Shown here: positions 53,855-63,526 of the stretch, one piece after another
How the letters are laid out: the number at the start of each line of letters is the position of its first letter
How positions within the stretch are numbered: the stretch's first letter is position 1
DNA from: Thermaurantiacus tibetensis
GTDB lineage: Bacteria; Pseudomonadota; Alphaproteobacteria; Sphingomonadales; Sphingomonadaceae
Length of the DNA stretch: 64,000 nucleotides
Direction of reading: 5' to 3'
Assembly: GCF_015354055.1 (NCBI RefSeq)
Contig: NZ_JACHTM010000001.1
Location: 248,001-312,000, forward strand
Made by a program: the position numbers and the translations under genes
Notes under the pieces: generated by a model
The model's database searches: none
The model's input: the letters and a program-made list of their open reading frames with translations, nothing else
What the model was told of the DNA's origin: nothing

Positions 53855-55978
53855 ATGGTTCGCGACCCCCTCGAAGTCCTGCGCACGGTGTTCGGCTTCG
53901 AGAATTTCCGCGGACCCCAGGCGAAGGTCATCGGCGAGGTGATCGCGGGGCGGGATGTTGCGCTCGTCATGCCGACCGGCGCCGGGAAGTCGCTCTGCTA
54001 CCAGGTTCCTGCCATCTGCCGGCCGGGTTGCGGAATCGTTGTCAGCCCGCTCATCGCGCTGATGGCAGACCAGGTGCGCGCGCTCGAGCTGGCCGGCGTG
54101 CGGGCCGGCGCGCTCAACAGCCAGGCGGAAGATGGCGCCGCGACGGTCCGCGCCTTCCGCGCGGGCCAGCTCGATCTCCTCTATGTCGCCCCCGAGCGCG
54201 CTGCGACGGACGGCTTCCGGGCGCTGGTGCAGCAGGCCCCGGTCAGCCTTGTCGCGATCGACGAGGCGCACTGCGTCAGCCAGTGGGGGCATGACTTCCG
54301 GCCCGACTACCGGAAGCTCCGCGCCTTCCTCGACTTGCTGCCTGGCGTGCCGCGCATGGCGCTCACGGCAACGGCGGATTCGACCACCCGCGCCGACATC
54401 TGCGAGCAGCTTGGAATCGCGCCGGACCGTCTGCTGGTGGCCGGCTTCGACCGGTCGAACATCCGCTACGAGGCCGAGGCGAAGCGCCGGCCGGCCGAGC
54501 AGCTTCTGGCCTTCGTGAAGGCGCAGGGTCCGGTGCCGGGCATCGTCTACTGCCAGACCCGCATGGGTGCAGAGGAGGCCGCTGCGAGCCTGGGCGAGGC
54601 CGGGGTCAAGGTGCTCGTCTATCATGCCGGGTTGCCGGCTGACGTGCGGGCCGCAAACCAGCGGGACTTTCAGCGGGCCGAGGCGGCCGTCATGTGCGCG
54701 ACCATCGCGTTCGGCATGGGGATCGACAAGCCCGACATCCGCTTCGTCGCCCACATGGGCCTGCCGAAGTCGATCGAGGCCTATTACCAGGAAACCGGCC
54801 GGGCCGGGCGCGACGGCGAGCCGGCGGTTGCGCGGCTGTTCTGGAGCCCGGCCGACGTTTCGCTCGCCATCCGCCGGATCGAGCAGGGCGAGGCGGACCA
54901 TTTCCGCAAGAGCCACGAAATCGCGCAGGTCAGGAAGATGGCGGCGCTCGCCGAGGTCACGACCTGCCGGCGCTCCCTGCTCCTTGCCCATTTCGGGGAG
55001 CCGACGCGCGCGCCCTGCGGCAACTGCGACAACTGCTGCGCGCCGCCCGAGCTTGTCGATGTGACGCAGGCCGCGCGGAAGCTTCTTTCTGCCGCGTATC
55101 GCACCGGGCAGCGGTACGGTCTGGTCCATCTGGCGAGGGTGCTGCGCGGCGAGACCGACGAGCGGGTGGTGCGACTGGGGCATGACCGGCTGTCGGTGTT
55201 CGGGATCGGCAGGGATCTCGACGAAGCGCAATGGGTTCGCCTCGGCCGGGCCCTCGAGGGGAGGGGCGCGCTGTTGCGCGCCACCGGACATGGCGGGCTG
55301 CGCCTGGCCGGGCCGGCTCGGCGCATCCTGAAGGGCGAGGAGCGGGTGCGGCTGCCGACGCGCGACTGGACGCCGGCCAGGCGGGCGCACCAGCTTCGGC
55401 CGCCGGCGCGCGTCATGGCAGGGGGCAGCGTCCTGTTCGAGGCGCTCAGGGCGTGGCGGCGTGCCCAGGCCGAGGCCGATGATGTGCCGGCGTTCATGAT
55501 CCTGTCCGACCGGACGCTGTGGGCAATCGCCGAGCTTCGGCCGACATCACGCGCCCTGCTTCTCCAGGTTCCCGGCATTGGCCAGGCGAAGCTGGAGCGG
55601 TTCGGGGAGGGATCCTTGCCGTGGTGGCGCGCACGCCCTGAACGGGAAAGGGGCCGCGATCCCGAGGGATCGCGGCCCCGCCCCTGCATGACGCGCGTGA
55701 CGAAAGGTCAGGCCGTGGCGACCGCGGCCCGGCGGCGGCGGGCAGCGAAGCCCACCATGCCGAAGCCGGCGATCAGCATCGCCCAGGTGCCCGGCTCGGG
55801 GATGACGCCCCCCGGAGGCACCACGGTGCCACCGACGCCCTTGAAGCCGAAGATGAAGATCGACCGGCCGGCGAGCGTTCCGGCGAGGTTGTCGCTCGAC
55901 TTGCCGAGCGAGAAGACTTCCGCGCCCACGGCATTGAGGGCGTTGAACGCGGCGACCTGCGTCGGCGAGGCGCCGTAG
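53855..55978 (+). CDS. recQ: ATP-dependent DNA helicase RecQ, frameshifted near its end
   Basis: 3'-5' helicase for recombination and fork repair. Family-like sequence covers residues 1-585: Walker [38 protein letters not shown], zinc cysteines in [10 protein letters not shown]...CGNCDNCC, winged helix, and an HRDC domain ([19 protein letters not shown]). After FGEG (about 55,612) the frame becomes unlike RecQ and runs to 55,978, antisense to the PEP-CTERM gene and through a terminator hairpin. In the frame two bases over, the DNA reads ILAVVARTP then TGA at 55639-55641, a natural RecQ end. One missing base in the G-rich run 55604-55611 explains this. Intact length would be about 595 residues. 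Confidence 0.85.
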   Translation: MVRDPLEVLRTVFGFENFRGPQAKVIGEVIAGRDVALVMPTGAGKSLCYQVPAICRPGCGIVVSPLIALMADQVRALELAGVRAGALNSQAEDGAATVRAFRAGQLDLLYVAPERAATDGFRALVQQAPVSLVAIDEAHCVSQWGHDFRPDYRKLRAFLDLLPGVPRMALTATADSTTRADICEQLGIAPDRLLVAGFDRSNIRYEAEAKRRPAEQLLAFVKAQGPVPGIVYCQTRMGAEEAAASLGEAGVKVLVYHAGLPADVRAANQRDFQRAEAAVMCATIAFGMGIDKPDIRFVAHMGLPKSIEAYYQETGRAGRDGEPAVARLFWSPADVSLAIRRIEQGEADHFRKSHEIAQVRKMAALAEVTTCRRSLLLAHFGEPTRAPCGNCDNCCAPPELVDVTQAARKLLSAAYRTGQRYGLVHLARVLRGETDERVVRLGHDRLSVFGIGRDLDEAQWVRLGRALEGRGALLRATGHGGLRLAGPARRILKGEERVRLPTRDWTPARRAHQLRPPARVMAGGSVLFEALRAWRRAQAEADDVPAFMILSDRTLWAIAELRPTSRALLLQVPGIGQAKLERFGEGSLPWWRARPERERGRDPEGSRPRPCMTRVTKGQAVATAARRRRAAKPTMPKPAISIAQVPGSGMTPPGGTTVPPTPLKPKMKIDRPASVPARLSLDLPSEKTSAPTALRALNAATCVGEAP
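55650..55679. terminator. Hairpin between recQ and the PEP-CTERM gene
   Basis: Stem of 13 bp: GGGGCCGCGATCC (55650-55662) with GGATCGCGGCCCC (55667-55679), loop CGAG. On the minus strand it is followed by TTTCCCGTT, so it terminates the PEP-CTERM gene; it lies just after the expected recQ stop at 55641 and could serve both genes. Confidence 0.8.
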
Positions 55979-56700
55979 AAGATTGAGAAGGAGACCGAGG
56001 CGCCATCGGCGAGCGGGCCGAAGTTGAAGTCGAAGTTGGCGCCATGGTCAGACGGGCCGAGGTCGACGAAGTCTCCCGTTCCACCGGGGAGGATCGGGAA
56101 GCAGCCGAACAGCGGGTTCACGTTGCAGAAGCCGTTGTTCACGGCGCTGGTGACGGCCGTCGCGGCCGCCGTGCCGCCGATGGTCACATACTCTCTGAAC
56201 GGGGTCGGCTCGATGTCCCAGTCCATCCCGCGGCGATAGAGGGTGTTGGCAATCGCACCGCCCGAGATGTTCCTGATGGTGACGATGACTTCCATGAGGT
56301 CGGGCGAGGCCGATGGCTGGAAGGCGTGGGTCACTTCGAACACGCTGCCCGCAGTGACGACGCTGGTCGCGGTCGAGGCGGTCGAGCCGAAGCTGACGAG
56401 AGTGACCGAGACGCCACCGGTGTCGACCGAGGCCGTCCAGCCCGCAAGCCCGTTCGAGATGCCCCAGCCCTCGCACAGGCAGCCGGGCGCAGTCGCCTCG
56501 AAGCCGGTGCGCAGGTCACGGAGACCATAGGCCGCAGTGCCGCCGGCGCTCGGCGGGATGCCGGGGCCGCCGAACAGGTTGAGATGGCCTTCGTTGTTCA
56601 CACCAAGGCCGATCGTACCGTTGGTGATGATGGCAGCGGCATTGGCGCCGGCAGTGCCGAGCGCGAGCACACCGGCTGCCGCGAGAAGCTTCAGGTTCAT
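55708..56700 (-). CDS. PEP-CTERM sorting-domain protein
   Basis: Exported protein processed by an exosortase. The 330 residues have a Sec signal ([21 protein letters not shown]), a secreted domain rich in small and hydroxyl residues with a few Cys ([18 protein letters not shown]), and the sorting tail: [24 protein letters not shown], i.e. Pro-Glu-Pro, one hydrophobic helix, Arg cluster. In such systems the tail is cut and the protein is linked to exopolysaccharide or surface. No exosortase is in the window. AGGAGG precedes ATG 56700. A sigma-54 promoter and distal palindrome lie upstream. Role of the N-terminal domain unknown. Confidence 0.88.
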   Translation of the reverse strand: MNLKLLAAAGVLALGTAGANAAAIITNGTIGLGVNNEGHLNLFGGPGIPPSAGGTAAYGLRDLRTGFEATAPGCLCEGWGISNGLAGWTASVDTGGVSVTLVSFGSTASTATSVVTAGSVFEVTHAFQPSASPDLMEVIVTIRNISGGAIANTLYRRGMDWDIEPTPFREYVTIGGTAAATAVTSAVNNGFCNVNPLFGCFPILPGGTGDFVDLGPSDHGANFDFNFGPLADGASVSFSIFYGASPTQVAAFNALNAVGAEVFSLGKSSDNLAGTLAGRSIFIFGFKGVGGTVVPPGGVIPEPGTWAMLIAGFGMVGFAARRRRAAVATA

Positions 56701-56741
56701 GTGGTTCCTCCTCGTCCCCGAAGCGGGACCACCTATGAGTG

Positions 56742-56757
56742 TGCAAGAAGCGTGCCA
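56742..56757 (-). promoter_or_regulatory. Sigma-54 (RpoN) promoter of the PEP-CTERM gene
   Basis: Minus strand TGGCACGCTTCTTGCA, an exact -24/-12 match (TGGCAC-N5-TTGCA). The predicted start of transcription is near 56,732, about 32 nt before the ATG, with the AGGAGG ribosome binding site in between. TGAC repeats 10 bp apart lie at 56781 and 56791. Confidence 0.82.
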
Positions 56758-56819
56758 AGAATGGCAAGCTGGCAACCATCTGACGACATTTGACTCTTTC
56801 CGCGAGAGGGCCGCTGCGT

Positions 56820-56836
56820 TGTAAGAAATTCTTACA
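56820..56836. promoter_or_regulatory. Perfect palindrome, candidate enhancer (UAS) for the sigma-54 promoter
   Basis: TGTAAGAAATTCTTACA: 8-bp arms around one A. Its centre is about 96 bp upstream of the predicted sigma-54 start site, within the normal range for a response-regulator enhancer. A one-base loop excludes a useful RNA hairpin. Confidence 0.65.
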
Positions 56837-56890
56837 CGGTGCCTGGAAATATCCTCGGCGCAACCCGGCTGGTCGGTGCCGCCGGACCGG

Positions 56891-58738
56891 TCAGCGCCGG
56901 CTGCGCGGCGGGCGGTCTTCCTCGAACAGCTGGGCAAGCTGGTCCACCATGGCGCCGCCCAGCTGCTCGGCATCCATGATGGTGACGGCGCGGCGGTAGT
57001 AGCGGGTGACGTCGTGGCCGATGCCGATGGCGATGAGTTCGACCGGCGAGCGGCTCTCGATCCAGCCGATCACCTGCCGGAGGTGGCGCTCGAGATAGTT
57101 GCCGGAGTTGACCGAGAGCGTCGAGTCGTCGACGGGCGCGCCGTCGGAGATGACCATGAGGATCCGCCGGTCCTCGGGGCGGGCGAGAAGCCGCTCGTGG
57201 GCCCAGAGCAGTGCCTCGCCGTCGATGTTCTCCTTGAGCAACCCCTCGCGCATCATGAGCCCGAGGTTGCGTCGCGCCCGGCGCCAGGGCGCATCGGCGG
57301 CCTTGTAGATGATGTGGCGGAGATCGTTGAGGCGGCCGGGCTTGCCGGGCCGGCCGGCGGCCAGCCACTTCTCGCGGCTCTGGCCGCCCTTCCAGGCGCG
57401 GGTGGTGAAGCCGAGGATCTCGGTCTTCACCCCGCAGCGTTCGAGCGTGCGGGCGAGGATGTCGGCGGAGATGGCGGCGATCGAGATGGGCCGGCCGCGC
57501 ATCGAGCCCGAGTTGTCGATGAGAAGCGTCACCACCGTGTCGCGGAAGTCGGTGTCGCGCTCCACCTTGTAGGAGAGGGGGTGCTCGGGGCTGACGACGA
57601 CGCGCGTGAGCCGCGCGGTATCAAGAAGGCCTTCCTCCTGGTCGAAGTCCCAGGCGCGGTTCTGCTGGGCGAGCAGGCGTCGCTGGAGCCGGTTGGCAAG
57701 CTTGGTGACTGCGCCCTGGAGCGAGACGAGCTGCTGGTCGAGATAGCCCCTGAGCCGGGTCAGCTCCTCGGCATCGCACAGGCTCTCGGCCGCCACCTCC
57801 TCGTCGAACTCGCGCGTGAAGACCCGGTAGTCGAAGTCCGGCGGGAGCTTCTCCGCAGGCAGGTTGGGCCGCCAGGGCATCATGCCCTCCTCGCCTTCCT
57901 CGCCCATCTCGGCGTCGGCAAGGTCGTCCATGTTGAGGTCGACCTCGCGGGCGTCGTGTTCCTCGTCGCCGGCGTCTGCCTCGCTCCGCGTCTCGATCGA
58001 GGAGTCGCCCGAGTCCGCGCCCTGCTCGTCGGCCTGCTGCTCCTCCTGCGCACCCTCCTCGCCCTCGGCCGCCTGCTCCTCCTGCGGCTGCTCCTCGACC
58101 TCGGCCTCCGGGTCGTCGGCGAGCCCGAGGTCGTGGAGCACCTTCAGGAACGCCTCGGCAAACGCGGCCTGGTCGTTCTGGCAGGCCGCAAGCGCGTCGA
58201 GGTGCGGCCCGGCCAGCTCCTCGAGGCGGCTGCGGACCAGCGCGACGGCGGCTGCCGCGGCTTGCGGCGGCGCAGCGCCAGTGAGCCGCTCGCGAACGAT
58301 CAGCTGCATGGCCGAGGCCATGGGGACCTCCTCCGCCGTGCGGGCGCGGGCGATGGGGTCGGTGCGGAACCGGGTTTCGGTCATCCGCTCGAGGTTCTGC
58401 CGGACGCCGGCCATCTCCCGCCCGCCGACCGCCTCGATCCGGGCCTGCTCGGCGGCATTCAGAAGGTCCCGGGCGAGTCCCGGCGGCACCGGGACTGCGG
58501 CGTGCGCGCGCGGGTCGTGCAGGCGCTGGCGAAGCGCGAAGCTGTCGGCCCAGCCGCGGGCCTCGGCCACCTGCTCGGGAGCGAACGCGCGGCCGGGCTG
58601 CGGCACGCGGGCGCTGTCGCCGGAGAGCGTCGGCTTGTCGGCCGTATAGGAGAGCTGCAGTTCCGGCCGCCTGCCGAGCGCGCGCGCGCAGGCCTCGAGC
58701 GCGATGCGGAACTGCTCGATCGGGTTGTCGTCGGCCAT
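56891..58738 (-). CDS. cobT: Cobaltochelatase subunit CobT
   Basis: Part of the ATP-dependent CobNST complex that inserts cobalt into hydrogenobyrinic acid a,c-diamide in aerobic cobalamin synthesis. The 615 residues show the CobT N-terminus, a highly acidic linker (many Glu/Gln between about residues 205 and 265), and a C-terminal von Willebrand A domain with the MIDAS motif [14 protein letters not shown] 58738 ([10 protein letters not shown]) is chosen over one five codons upstream, because a probable -10 (TATGTC) overlaps the latter. CobS, normally just upstream, and CobN are not here. Confidence 0.92.
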   Translation of the reverse strand: MADDNPIEQFRIALEACARALGRRPELQLSYTADKPTLSGDSARVPQPGRAFAPEQVAEARGWADSFALRQRLHDPRAHAAVPVPPGLARDLLNAAEQARIEAVGGREMAGVRQNLERMTETRFRTDPIARARTAEEVPMASAMQLIVRERLTGAAPPQAAAAAVALVRSRLEELAGPHLDALAACQNDQAAFAEAFLKVLHDLGLADDPEAEVEEQPQEEQAAEGEEGAQEEQQADEQGADSGDSSIETRSEADAGDEEHDAREVDLNMDDLADAEMGEEGEEGMMPWRPNLPAEKLPPDFDYRVFTREFDEEVAAESLCDAEELTRLRGYLDQQLVSLQGAVTKLANRLQRRLLAQQNRAWDFDQEEGLLDTARLTRVVVSPEHPLSYKVERDTDFRDTVVTLLIDNSGSMRGRPISIAAISADILARTLERCGVKTEILGFTTRAWKGGQSREKWLAAGRPGKPGRLNDLRHIIYKAADAPWRRARRNLGLMMREGLLKENIDGEALLWAHERLLARPEDRRILMVISDGAPVDDSTLSVNSGNYLERHLRQVIGWIESRSPVELIAIGIGHDVTRYYRRAVTIMDAEQLGGAMVDQLAQLFEEDRPPRSRR

Positions 58739-58748
58739 TGCGCGCCGA

Positions 58749-58776
58749 GACATAGCGGCAGCGCGGCGCCGGGCAA
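58749..58776 (-). promoter_or_regulatory. Candidate promoter of cobT
   Basis: Minus strand TTGCCC (58776-58771), 16 bp, TATGTC (58754-58749), ten bases to ATG 58738. It overlaps the alternative upstream ATG and so helps decide the start. No cobalamin riboswitch is seen. Confidence 0.35.
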
Positions 58777-58846
58777 GCCGCGCTTTGCTCAGACGAAGAC
58801 GGGTCGCTCGCTGCGCCCTCGAGCCGCAGCGCGACCGGCTGGAGGC

Positions 58847-58875
58847 TGGCGCGCGCGCCCGGGCGCCGCTAACGG
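58847..58875 (+). promoter_or_regulatory. Promoter of the penicillin-acylase-type gene, leaderless layout
   Basis: TGGCGC at 58847-58852, exactly 17 bp, TAACGG at 58870-58875, then six bases to ATG 58882; no ribosome binding site. Confidence 0.45.
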
Positions 58876-58881
58876 CGGCCC

Positions 58882-61248
58882 ATGCATCAGCCGCGGGCGC
58901 GCCGCCCCTTATGGAAGACCGGCCTTCGCCTGCTCGGCGGGTTCCTCCTGCTCCTCCTGCTCCTTGCGCTGGCCTGGGCGTTCGCGATCTGGCGGGCGAT
59001 GGAGGGCTCGAAGCCGCGGCTCGAGGGCGAGCTGGCGGTTGCCGGCCTCTCCGCCTCCGTCACCATCGCCCGCGATTCCGAAGGCGTGCCCACCATCACG
59101 GGGGAAACCCGCGCCGACGTCGCCCGGGCGCTCGGCTTCCTCCACGCGCAGGAGCGCTTCTTCCAGATGGAGACGCTTCGGCGGGCAGCAGCCGGCGAGC
59201 TTGCGAGCTTCCTCGGGCCGCCCGCGCTCGCCCTCGACCGGCAGGTACGGCTGCACCGCTTCCGTGCGCGGGCGCGGGAGATGGTCAAGCGGATGCGCCC
59301 GGAGGAGCGCGAGATCCTCGACGCCTATGTCGAGGGCGTCAACGCCGGGCTTGCCGACCTCGGCAGCCGGCCGTTCGAGCACATGGCCCTGCTGCGCGCG
59401 CCCGAACCCTGGCGGCCTGAGGATACGGTGCTCGCTGTCATCGCCATGTATCTCAACCTCCAGCCGGCGGTGCCGCAGCGGGAGATGGACCGCGCACGGG
59501 CGGAGGCGCGCGGCGGCCGGGCGTTCGCCGACTTCCTCTTCCCCGAGACGACTCCGCTCGACGCGCCGCTCGACGGCAGCCGCCTGCCGGAGCCGCCGCT
59601 GCCCGACCGGCTTGTCCCCGCCCCGGCTGCCGCGCGCGGCGCGGTGCGCGAGGCCCCGGCTCCCGGCAGCAACAACTGGACGGTCTCCGGTGCGCTCTCT
59701 TCCTCGGGCGCAGCGCTGGTTGCGAACGACATGCACCTCGGGCTTTCGGTGCCGGGCACCTGGTATCGCGCGCGGCTCGTGGTGCCGGGCCGGCTCGACG
59801 CCACCGGCGTGACGCTTCCGGGCACGATGTTCGTGGTGGCGGGCTCCACGGGGAGGATCGCCTGGGGCTTCACCAACAGCTACATCGACACGGCGGATGC
59901 CGTCATCGTCGAGGAGACGCGGCCCGGCTTCTACCGCACGGCGGAAGGTGAGCGGCCCTTTGCCGTGCACCAGGAGACGCTTGCCCACCGCACCGGGGCC
60001 GAGCGGCTCGAGGTGCGCGAGACCATCTGGGGCCCGGTGGTGGGCCGGGATGCGCTCGGGCGGCTGATTGCCATGCGCTGGACGGCGCACGAGCCGGATG
60101 CCGTCCGGCTCGCGCCCTTCCTCGCCCTCGAGCAGGCGGGAAGCGTGGCCGAGGCGGTCGCCATCGCCCATGCGGCGGCGCTGCCGCAGCAGAACCTCGT
60201 GGTGGGCGACCGCGAGGGGAACATCGCCTGGACCATCATCGGCCAGGTGCCGAAGCGCTTCGGCTTCGACGGGCGCGATGCCGTCTCGTTTGCCGACGGC
60301 CGGGCCGGCTGGGCGGGAATGCTTGCCGCCGACGAGGTGCCGGCGGTGATGAACCCGCCCTCGGGGCGGATCTGGACGGCGAATGCCCGCGTCATCGGGG
60401 GCAATGCCTACGCGCTCCTCGGCGATGGCGGTTACGACACGGGCGGGCGGGCGATGCGCATCCGCGACCGTCTGTTCGCGAAGGAGCGGTTCGCGCCCGC
60501 CGACATGCTGGCGATCCAGCTCGACGATGTCTCGCCCCGCAACGCCTGGTGGCACGCTCTGCTGGTGGCAGAGGTCGCGAGGCGGCCGGGCGACCAAAGG
60601 CTGCAGGCGCTCGCGCCCCATCTCGCGACATGGGACGGGCGGGCGGTTCCGGAGTCGGTCTCGTTCCGCCTCGTGGACCGGTTCCGCCGGCTGGTGCTCG
60701 AAGGGCTCTACGAAGCGTGGCTCGGCGGCGTGCCGGAGGGCGGATTCCGCAAGACCTATGCACCGAGCCAGGCGGAAGGGACGGTCCGGCGGGTGCTGGG
60801 TGCCCGGCCGCCCGGGCTGGTACCGCCCGGCTTCGCCGACTGGGACGCCTTTCTCGATGCCAAGCTCGCCGATCTTGTCGAGGAGGTCGGGCCTGACCCG
60901 GCCCGCTTCGCCTGGGGCGCCTATGGCGTGGCAGGGGTCAGGCACCCGCTCGCCCGCGTGCTGCCCTTCCTTGGCCGCGTGACCGACCCGCCCGAGGTGG
61001 CGGTGCCCGGCGACCGCTCGACGGTGCGCGCCCAGGCGCCCGGCTTCGGCGCCTCGGAGCGCTTCGCGGTTTCGCCCGCCCACGAGGCGGAGGGCATCTT
61101 CCACATGCCCGGAAGCCAGGCCGGAAACCCCCTCGCGCCCTATTACCTCGCCGGTCACCAGGCCTGGGTGGAGGGGCGCCCGACGCCCTTCCTGCCAGGC
61201 CCGCCGCGCTGGAGCCTCACCCTCCGGCCTGCAGGTGCCGCGCGGTGA
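58882..61248 (+). CDS. Penicillin acylase family protein (Ntn hydrolase)
   Basis: Self-processing amidohydrolase of the penicillin G acylase / AHL acylase group. The 788 residues start with an uncleaved-looking membrane anchor or signal ([17 protein letters not shown]). The alpha chain contains [34 protein letters not shown]. The beta chain would begin at Ser263 in [11 protein letters not shown], the N-terminal nucleophile released by autocleavage. Later AQNLVVGD-type and [12 protein letters not shown] segments match the family. Natural substrates may be acyl-homoserine lactones or other N-acyl amides. Its stop overlaps the yhhQ GTG start. Confidence 0.9.
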   Translation: MHQPRARRPLWKTGLRLLGGFLLLLLLLALAWAFAIWRAMEGSKPRLEGELAVAGLSASVTIARDSEGVPTITGETRADVARALGFLHAQERFFQMETLRRAAAGELASFLGPPALALDRQVRLHRFRARAREMVKRMRPEEREILDAYVEGVNAGLADLGSRPFEHMALLRAPEPWRPEDTVLAVIAMYLNLQPAVPQREMDRARAEARGGRAFADFLFPETTPLDAPLDGSRLPEPPLPDRLVPAPAAARGAVREAPAPGSNNWTVSGALSSSGAALVANDMHLGLSVPGTWYRARLVVPGRLDATGVTLPGTMFVVAGSTGRIAWGFTNSYIDTADAVIVEETRPGFYRTAEGERPFAVHQETLAHRTGAERLEVRETIWGPVVGRDALGRLIAMRWTAHEPDAVRLAPFLALEQAGSVAEAVAIAHAAALPQQNLVVGDREGNIAWTIIGQVPKRFGFDGRDAVSFADGRAGWAGMLAADEVPAVMNPPSGRIWTANARVIGGNAYALLGDGGYDTGGRAMRIRDRLFAKERFAPADMLAIQLDDVSPRNAWWHALLVAEVARRPGDQRLQALAPHLATWDGRAVPESVSFRLVDRFRRLVLEGLYEAWLGGVPEGGFRKTYAPSQAEGTVRRVLGARPPGLVPPGFADWDAFLDAKLADLVEEVGPDPARFAWGAYGVAGVRHPLARVLPFLGRVTDPPEVAVPGDRSTVRAQAPGFGASERFAVSPAHEAEGIFHMPGSQAGNPLAPYYLAGHQAWVEGRPTPFLPGPPRWSLTLRPAGAAR

Positions 61249-62006
61249 GCGTGCCGCTCGAGGTTGCCGTCACTGAGCCCGAGGGCGTGCGCGCCGTCGA
61301 GGCGTCCGAGATCGCAGGCCGGCGCCTGCGCTACTACGACTATTGCATGGCGGCCTTTGCCGTCATCCTCATCTGCGCCAACCTCATCGGTGCGGGCAAG
61401 GTGGCCGAAGTCGAGCTGCCGGTCCTCGGCGCGACGGTGTTCGGCGCCGGCATCCTCTTCTTCCCGCTCTCCTACGTGCTCGGCGACGTGCTGACCGAAG
61501 TCTATGGCTATGCCCGCGCCCGGCGGGTGGTGTGGGTGGGCTTCGTCGCCTCGGCCTTTGCCGCCGGCATGGCGGCCTTCATCGTCTGGATCCCGCCTGC
61601 GCCGGGATGGCAGGGGCAGGAGGCGATGGCGCAGGTGTTCGGGCAGGTGCCCCGCATCTTCGCTGCCTCGATCCTCGCCTTCTGGGCGGGCGAGATCGCC
61701 AACGCCTATGTGCTGGCCCGGATGAAGGTGTGGACCAAGGGCCGCTGGCTGTGGACGCGGACCATCGGCTCGACCGCGGTGGGGCAGGGCGTGGACAGCC
61801 TGATCTTCTACCCGCTCGCCTTCTGGGGCGTGTGGGAGACCCACCTCGTGCTGACGGTGATGCTCACCAACTATCTCCTGAAGGTGGGCTGGGAGGCAGC
61901 GCTCACCCCCGTCACCTATGCCGTCGTCAACTTCATGAAGCGGCAGGAGGGCCTCGACGTCTATGATGTCGAGACCGACTTCACCCCCTTCCGCACGCGG
62001 GTCTAG
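61245..62006 (+). CDS. yhhQ: Queuosine precursor transporter (YhhQ/QPTR family)
   Basis: Inner-membrane importer of 7-cyano-7-deazaguanine and related precursors of the tRNA base queuosine. The 253 residues contain [49 protein letters not shown] and [24 protein letters not shown], all conserved in the family, with six helices. Start is GTG 61245 in GTGA with the acylase stop. Its own stop interlocks with the purQ stop at the palindrome CTAG (62003-62006). Confidence 0.9.
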   Translation: MSVPLEVAVTEPEGVRAVEASEIAGRRLRYYDYCMAAFAVILICANLIGAGKVAEVELPVLGATVFGAGILFFPLSYVLGDVLTEVYGYARARRVVWVGFVASAFAAGMAAFIVWIPPAPGWQGQEAMAQVFGQVPRIFAASILAFWAGEIANAYVLARMKVWTKGRWLWTRTIGSTAVGQGVDSLIFYPLAFWGVWETHLVLTVMLTNYLLKVGWEAALTPVTYAVVNFMKRQEGLDVYDVETDFTPFRTRV

Positions 62007-62668
62007 GCGAGGACCTTGAGCAGCCCCTCGAACAGGCGGCGGCCGTCCTGGTTGCCATGCGCCTCCTCGACGCACCGCTCGGGGTGCGGCATCATCCCCA
62101 GCACGTTGCGCCCCTCGTTCAGGATTCCGGCGATGCGGCGCGCCGAGCCGTTCACGTCCTCGGCGTAGCGGAAGGCGACCTGGCCCTCCTGCTCCAGCCG
62201 GTCGAGCGTTGCCGCATCGGCCTGGTAGTTGCCGTCATGGTGGGCGATCGGCACGGTGATCGTCGCGCCGGCGGCGTAGGCGCGGGTGAAGGGGCTGTCG
62301 GCCGTCACCACCTCGAGCGCGACATCGCGGCAGAGGAAGTCGAGGCCCGCGTTGCGGATGAGCGCACCCGGAAGCAGCCCGGCCTCGGTCAGCACCTGGA
62401 AGCCGTTGCAGATGCCGAGCACGAGCCCGCCCCTTGCCGCATGGGTAGCGACCGCGCGCATGACGGGGGCGCGCGCGGCGATCGCGCCGGAGCGGAGATA
62501 GTCCCCGTGCGAGAAGCCGCCGGGAAGGGCGACGAGGTCGAGGCCGGCCGGGATCTCCGGGTCGGCATGCCAGAGCGCGACCGGCCTGACCCCCGTGACG
62601 AGCTCGAGCGCGACCATGAGATCCCGGTCGCAGTTGGAGCCGGGAAAGACGACGACGCCCGTCTTCAC
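62003..62668 (-). CDS. purQ: Phosphoribosylformylglycinamidine synthase glutaminase subunit PurQ
   Basis: Glutaminase of the three-part FGAM synthase (PurSQL) in purine synthesis. The 221 residues have [27 protein letters not shown], the nucleophile Cys87 in [17 protein letters not shown], and the His-Glu pair in [11 protein letters not shown]. Start is GTG 62668, overlapping the purS stop (GTGA); no ATG suits. purL, encoding the large subunit, is absent from the window. Confidence 0.95.
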   Translation of the reverse strand: MKTGVVVFPGSNCDRDLMVALELVTGVRPVALWHADPEIPAGLDLVALPGGFSHGDYLRSGAIAARAPVMRAVATHAARGGLVLGICNGFQVLTEAGLLPGALIRNAGLDFLCRDVALEVVTADSPFTRAYAAGATITVPIAHHDGNYQADAATLDRLEQEGQVAFRYAEDVNGSARRIAGILNEGRNVLGMMPHPERCVEEAHGNQDGRRLFEGLLKVLA

Positions 62669-62916
62669 GGGGCCTCCGCGGGTGCGTCCGCCATGTCCAC
62701 GCGGAAGCTCTCGATGACGGGGTTGGCAAGGAGTCGGCGCGCCATCTCCTCGACCGTCTCGCGCGGGGTGTCTGGCGCCAGCTCGAGCTCGATGACCTTG
62801 CCGACGCGCACCTCCCCCACGCCGGCAAAGCCGAGCGACTCGAGCGCGTGGCGGATGGCGCGCCCCTGCGGGTCGAGCACGCCGGGCTTCAGGGAAACGG
62901 TGACGCGGGCCTTCAT
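62665..62916 (-). CDS. purS: Phosphoribosylformylglycinamidine synthase subunit PurS
   Basis: Small structural subunit of FGAM synthase that bridges PurQ and PurL. The 83 residues read [29 protein letters not shown], then [14 protein letters not shown] and an amphipathic helix [16 protein letters not shown], matching the family. AGGAGG is ideally placed before ATG 62916. purC, the usual neighbour upstream, is missing; a damaged VOC gene is divergent instead. Confidence 0.95.
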   Translation of the reverse strand: MKARVTVSLKPGVLDPQGRAIRHALESLGFAGVGEVRVGKVIELELAPDTPRETVEEMARRLLANPVIESFRVDMADAPAEAP

Positions 62917-63036
62917 GGCCACGCCTCCTAGGGGATGGCCATTGACTTGGCGAGAGCCGCTTCGCAGAGGCTGCGGAGCTGTCAGGCAGGCCGTTCGGCA
63001 GAGCGCGGGCGTGCGGCGGGGAAGGGAGAGGCACCC

Positions 63037-63516
63037 ATGAGCGCGATCGCGAAGGACATGGGTCTGGCAAGCGCGATCGTTTATCGCGACCCTGACGCTG
63101 CGCTCAGGTTTCTGGCGACGGCCTTCGGGTTCCAGCCGGTGTTCGTGGTCCGAGACCCGGAGGGCCGGCTTCTCCATTCCGAATCCATTCCGAAATGCGG
63201 TTCGGACCGTCGATCCTCATGGTGGGCAACGAATGGAGCCAGGTCCACCGCAGCCCGGCCGGTCTGGGCGGATGCAACACCCAGGCGGTTCACATCCAGC
63301 TGGCGCATGGAGCCGACCTCGATGCGCACTGTGCGCAAGCCCGCGCTGCGGGTGCCGAGATCCTGGAAGAGCCAGCAGACCAGTTCTACGGCGATCGAGT
63401 GTATCGTGCCCGTGATCCCGAGGGCCATGTGTGGACCGTCGGAGGTCACGGTCCGCGCCATGACGCCAGCCGAATGGGACGCAGCCGGCGGGGTGGTGAC
63501 CCAGGTCGCCTCGTGA
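63037..63516 (+). pseudogene. VOC (glyoxalase/PhnB-like) family gene with two compensating frameshifts
   Basis: The frame from ATG 63037 (with GGGAGAGG upstream) begins as a VOC protein: [20 protein letters not shown]. An exact 11-bp tandem duplication, TCCATTCCGAA at 63173-63183 and 63184-63194, then shifts it. Between 63195 and about 63448 the VOC sequence continues in another frame (MRFGPSILMVGNEWS, FYGDRVYRARDPEGHVWTVG). An extra G at 63450-63451 returns the first frame, which ends AMTPAEWDAAGG. Removing one duplicate and one G restores a coherent protein of about 155 residues. As sequenced, the middle 85 or so residues are scrambled, so it is probably non-functional unless the read is wrong. 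Confidence 0.75.
63173..63194 (+). repeat. Exact 11-bp tandem duplication
   Basis: TCCATTCCGAA occurs twice in direct succession inside the VOC gene. Deletion of either copy restores the reading frame into the MRFGPSILMVG segment. This is the mark of a recent slippage event. Confidence 0.9.
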
Positions 63517-63526
63517 GGTGAACCGG

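Noticed and set aside
56820-56836. The palindrome upstream of the PEP-CTERM gene as a terminator of cobT
   Set aside because: A one-base loop and no following T-run make it a poor terminator; it fits a dimeric protein-binding site better.
55979-56973. Extension of the PEP-CTERM reading frame upstream of 56700
   Set aside because: The upstream part has no secreted-protein character and would place the sigma-54 promoter and ribosome binding site inside the gene; the signal peptide begins at 56700.
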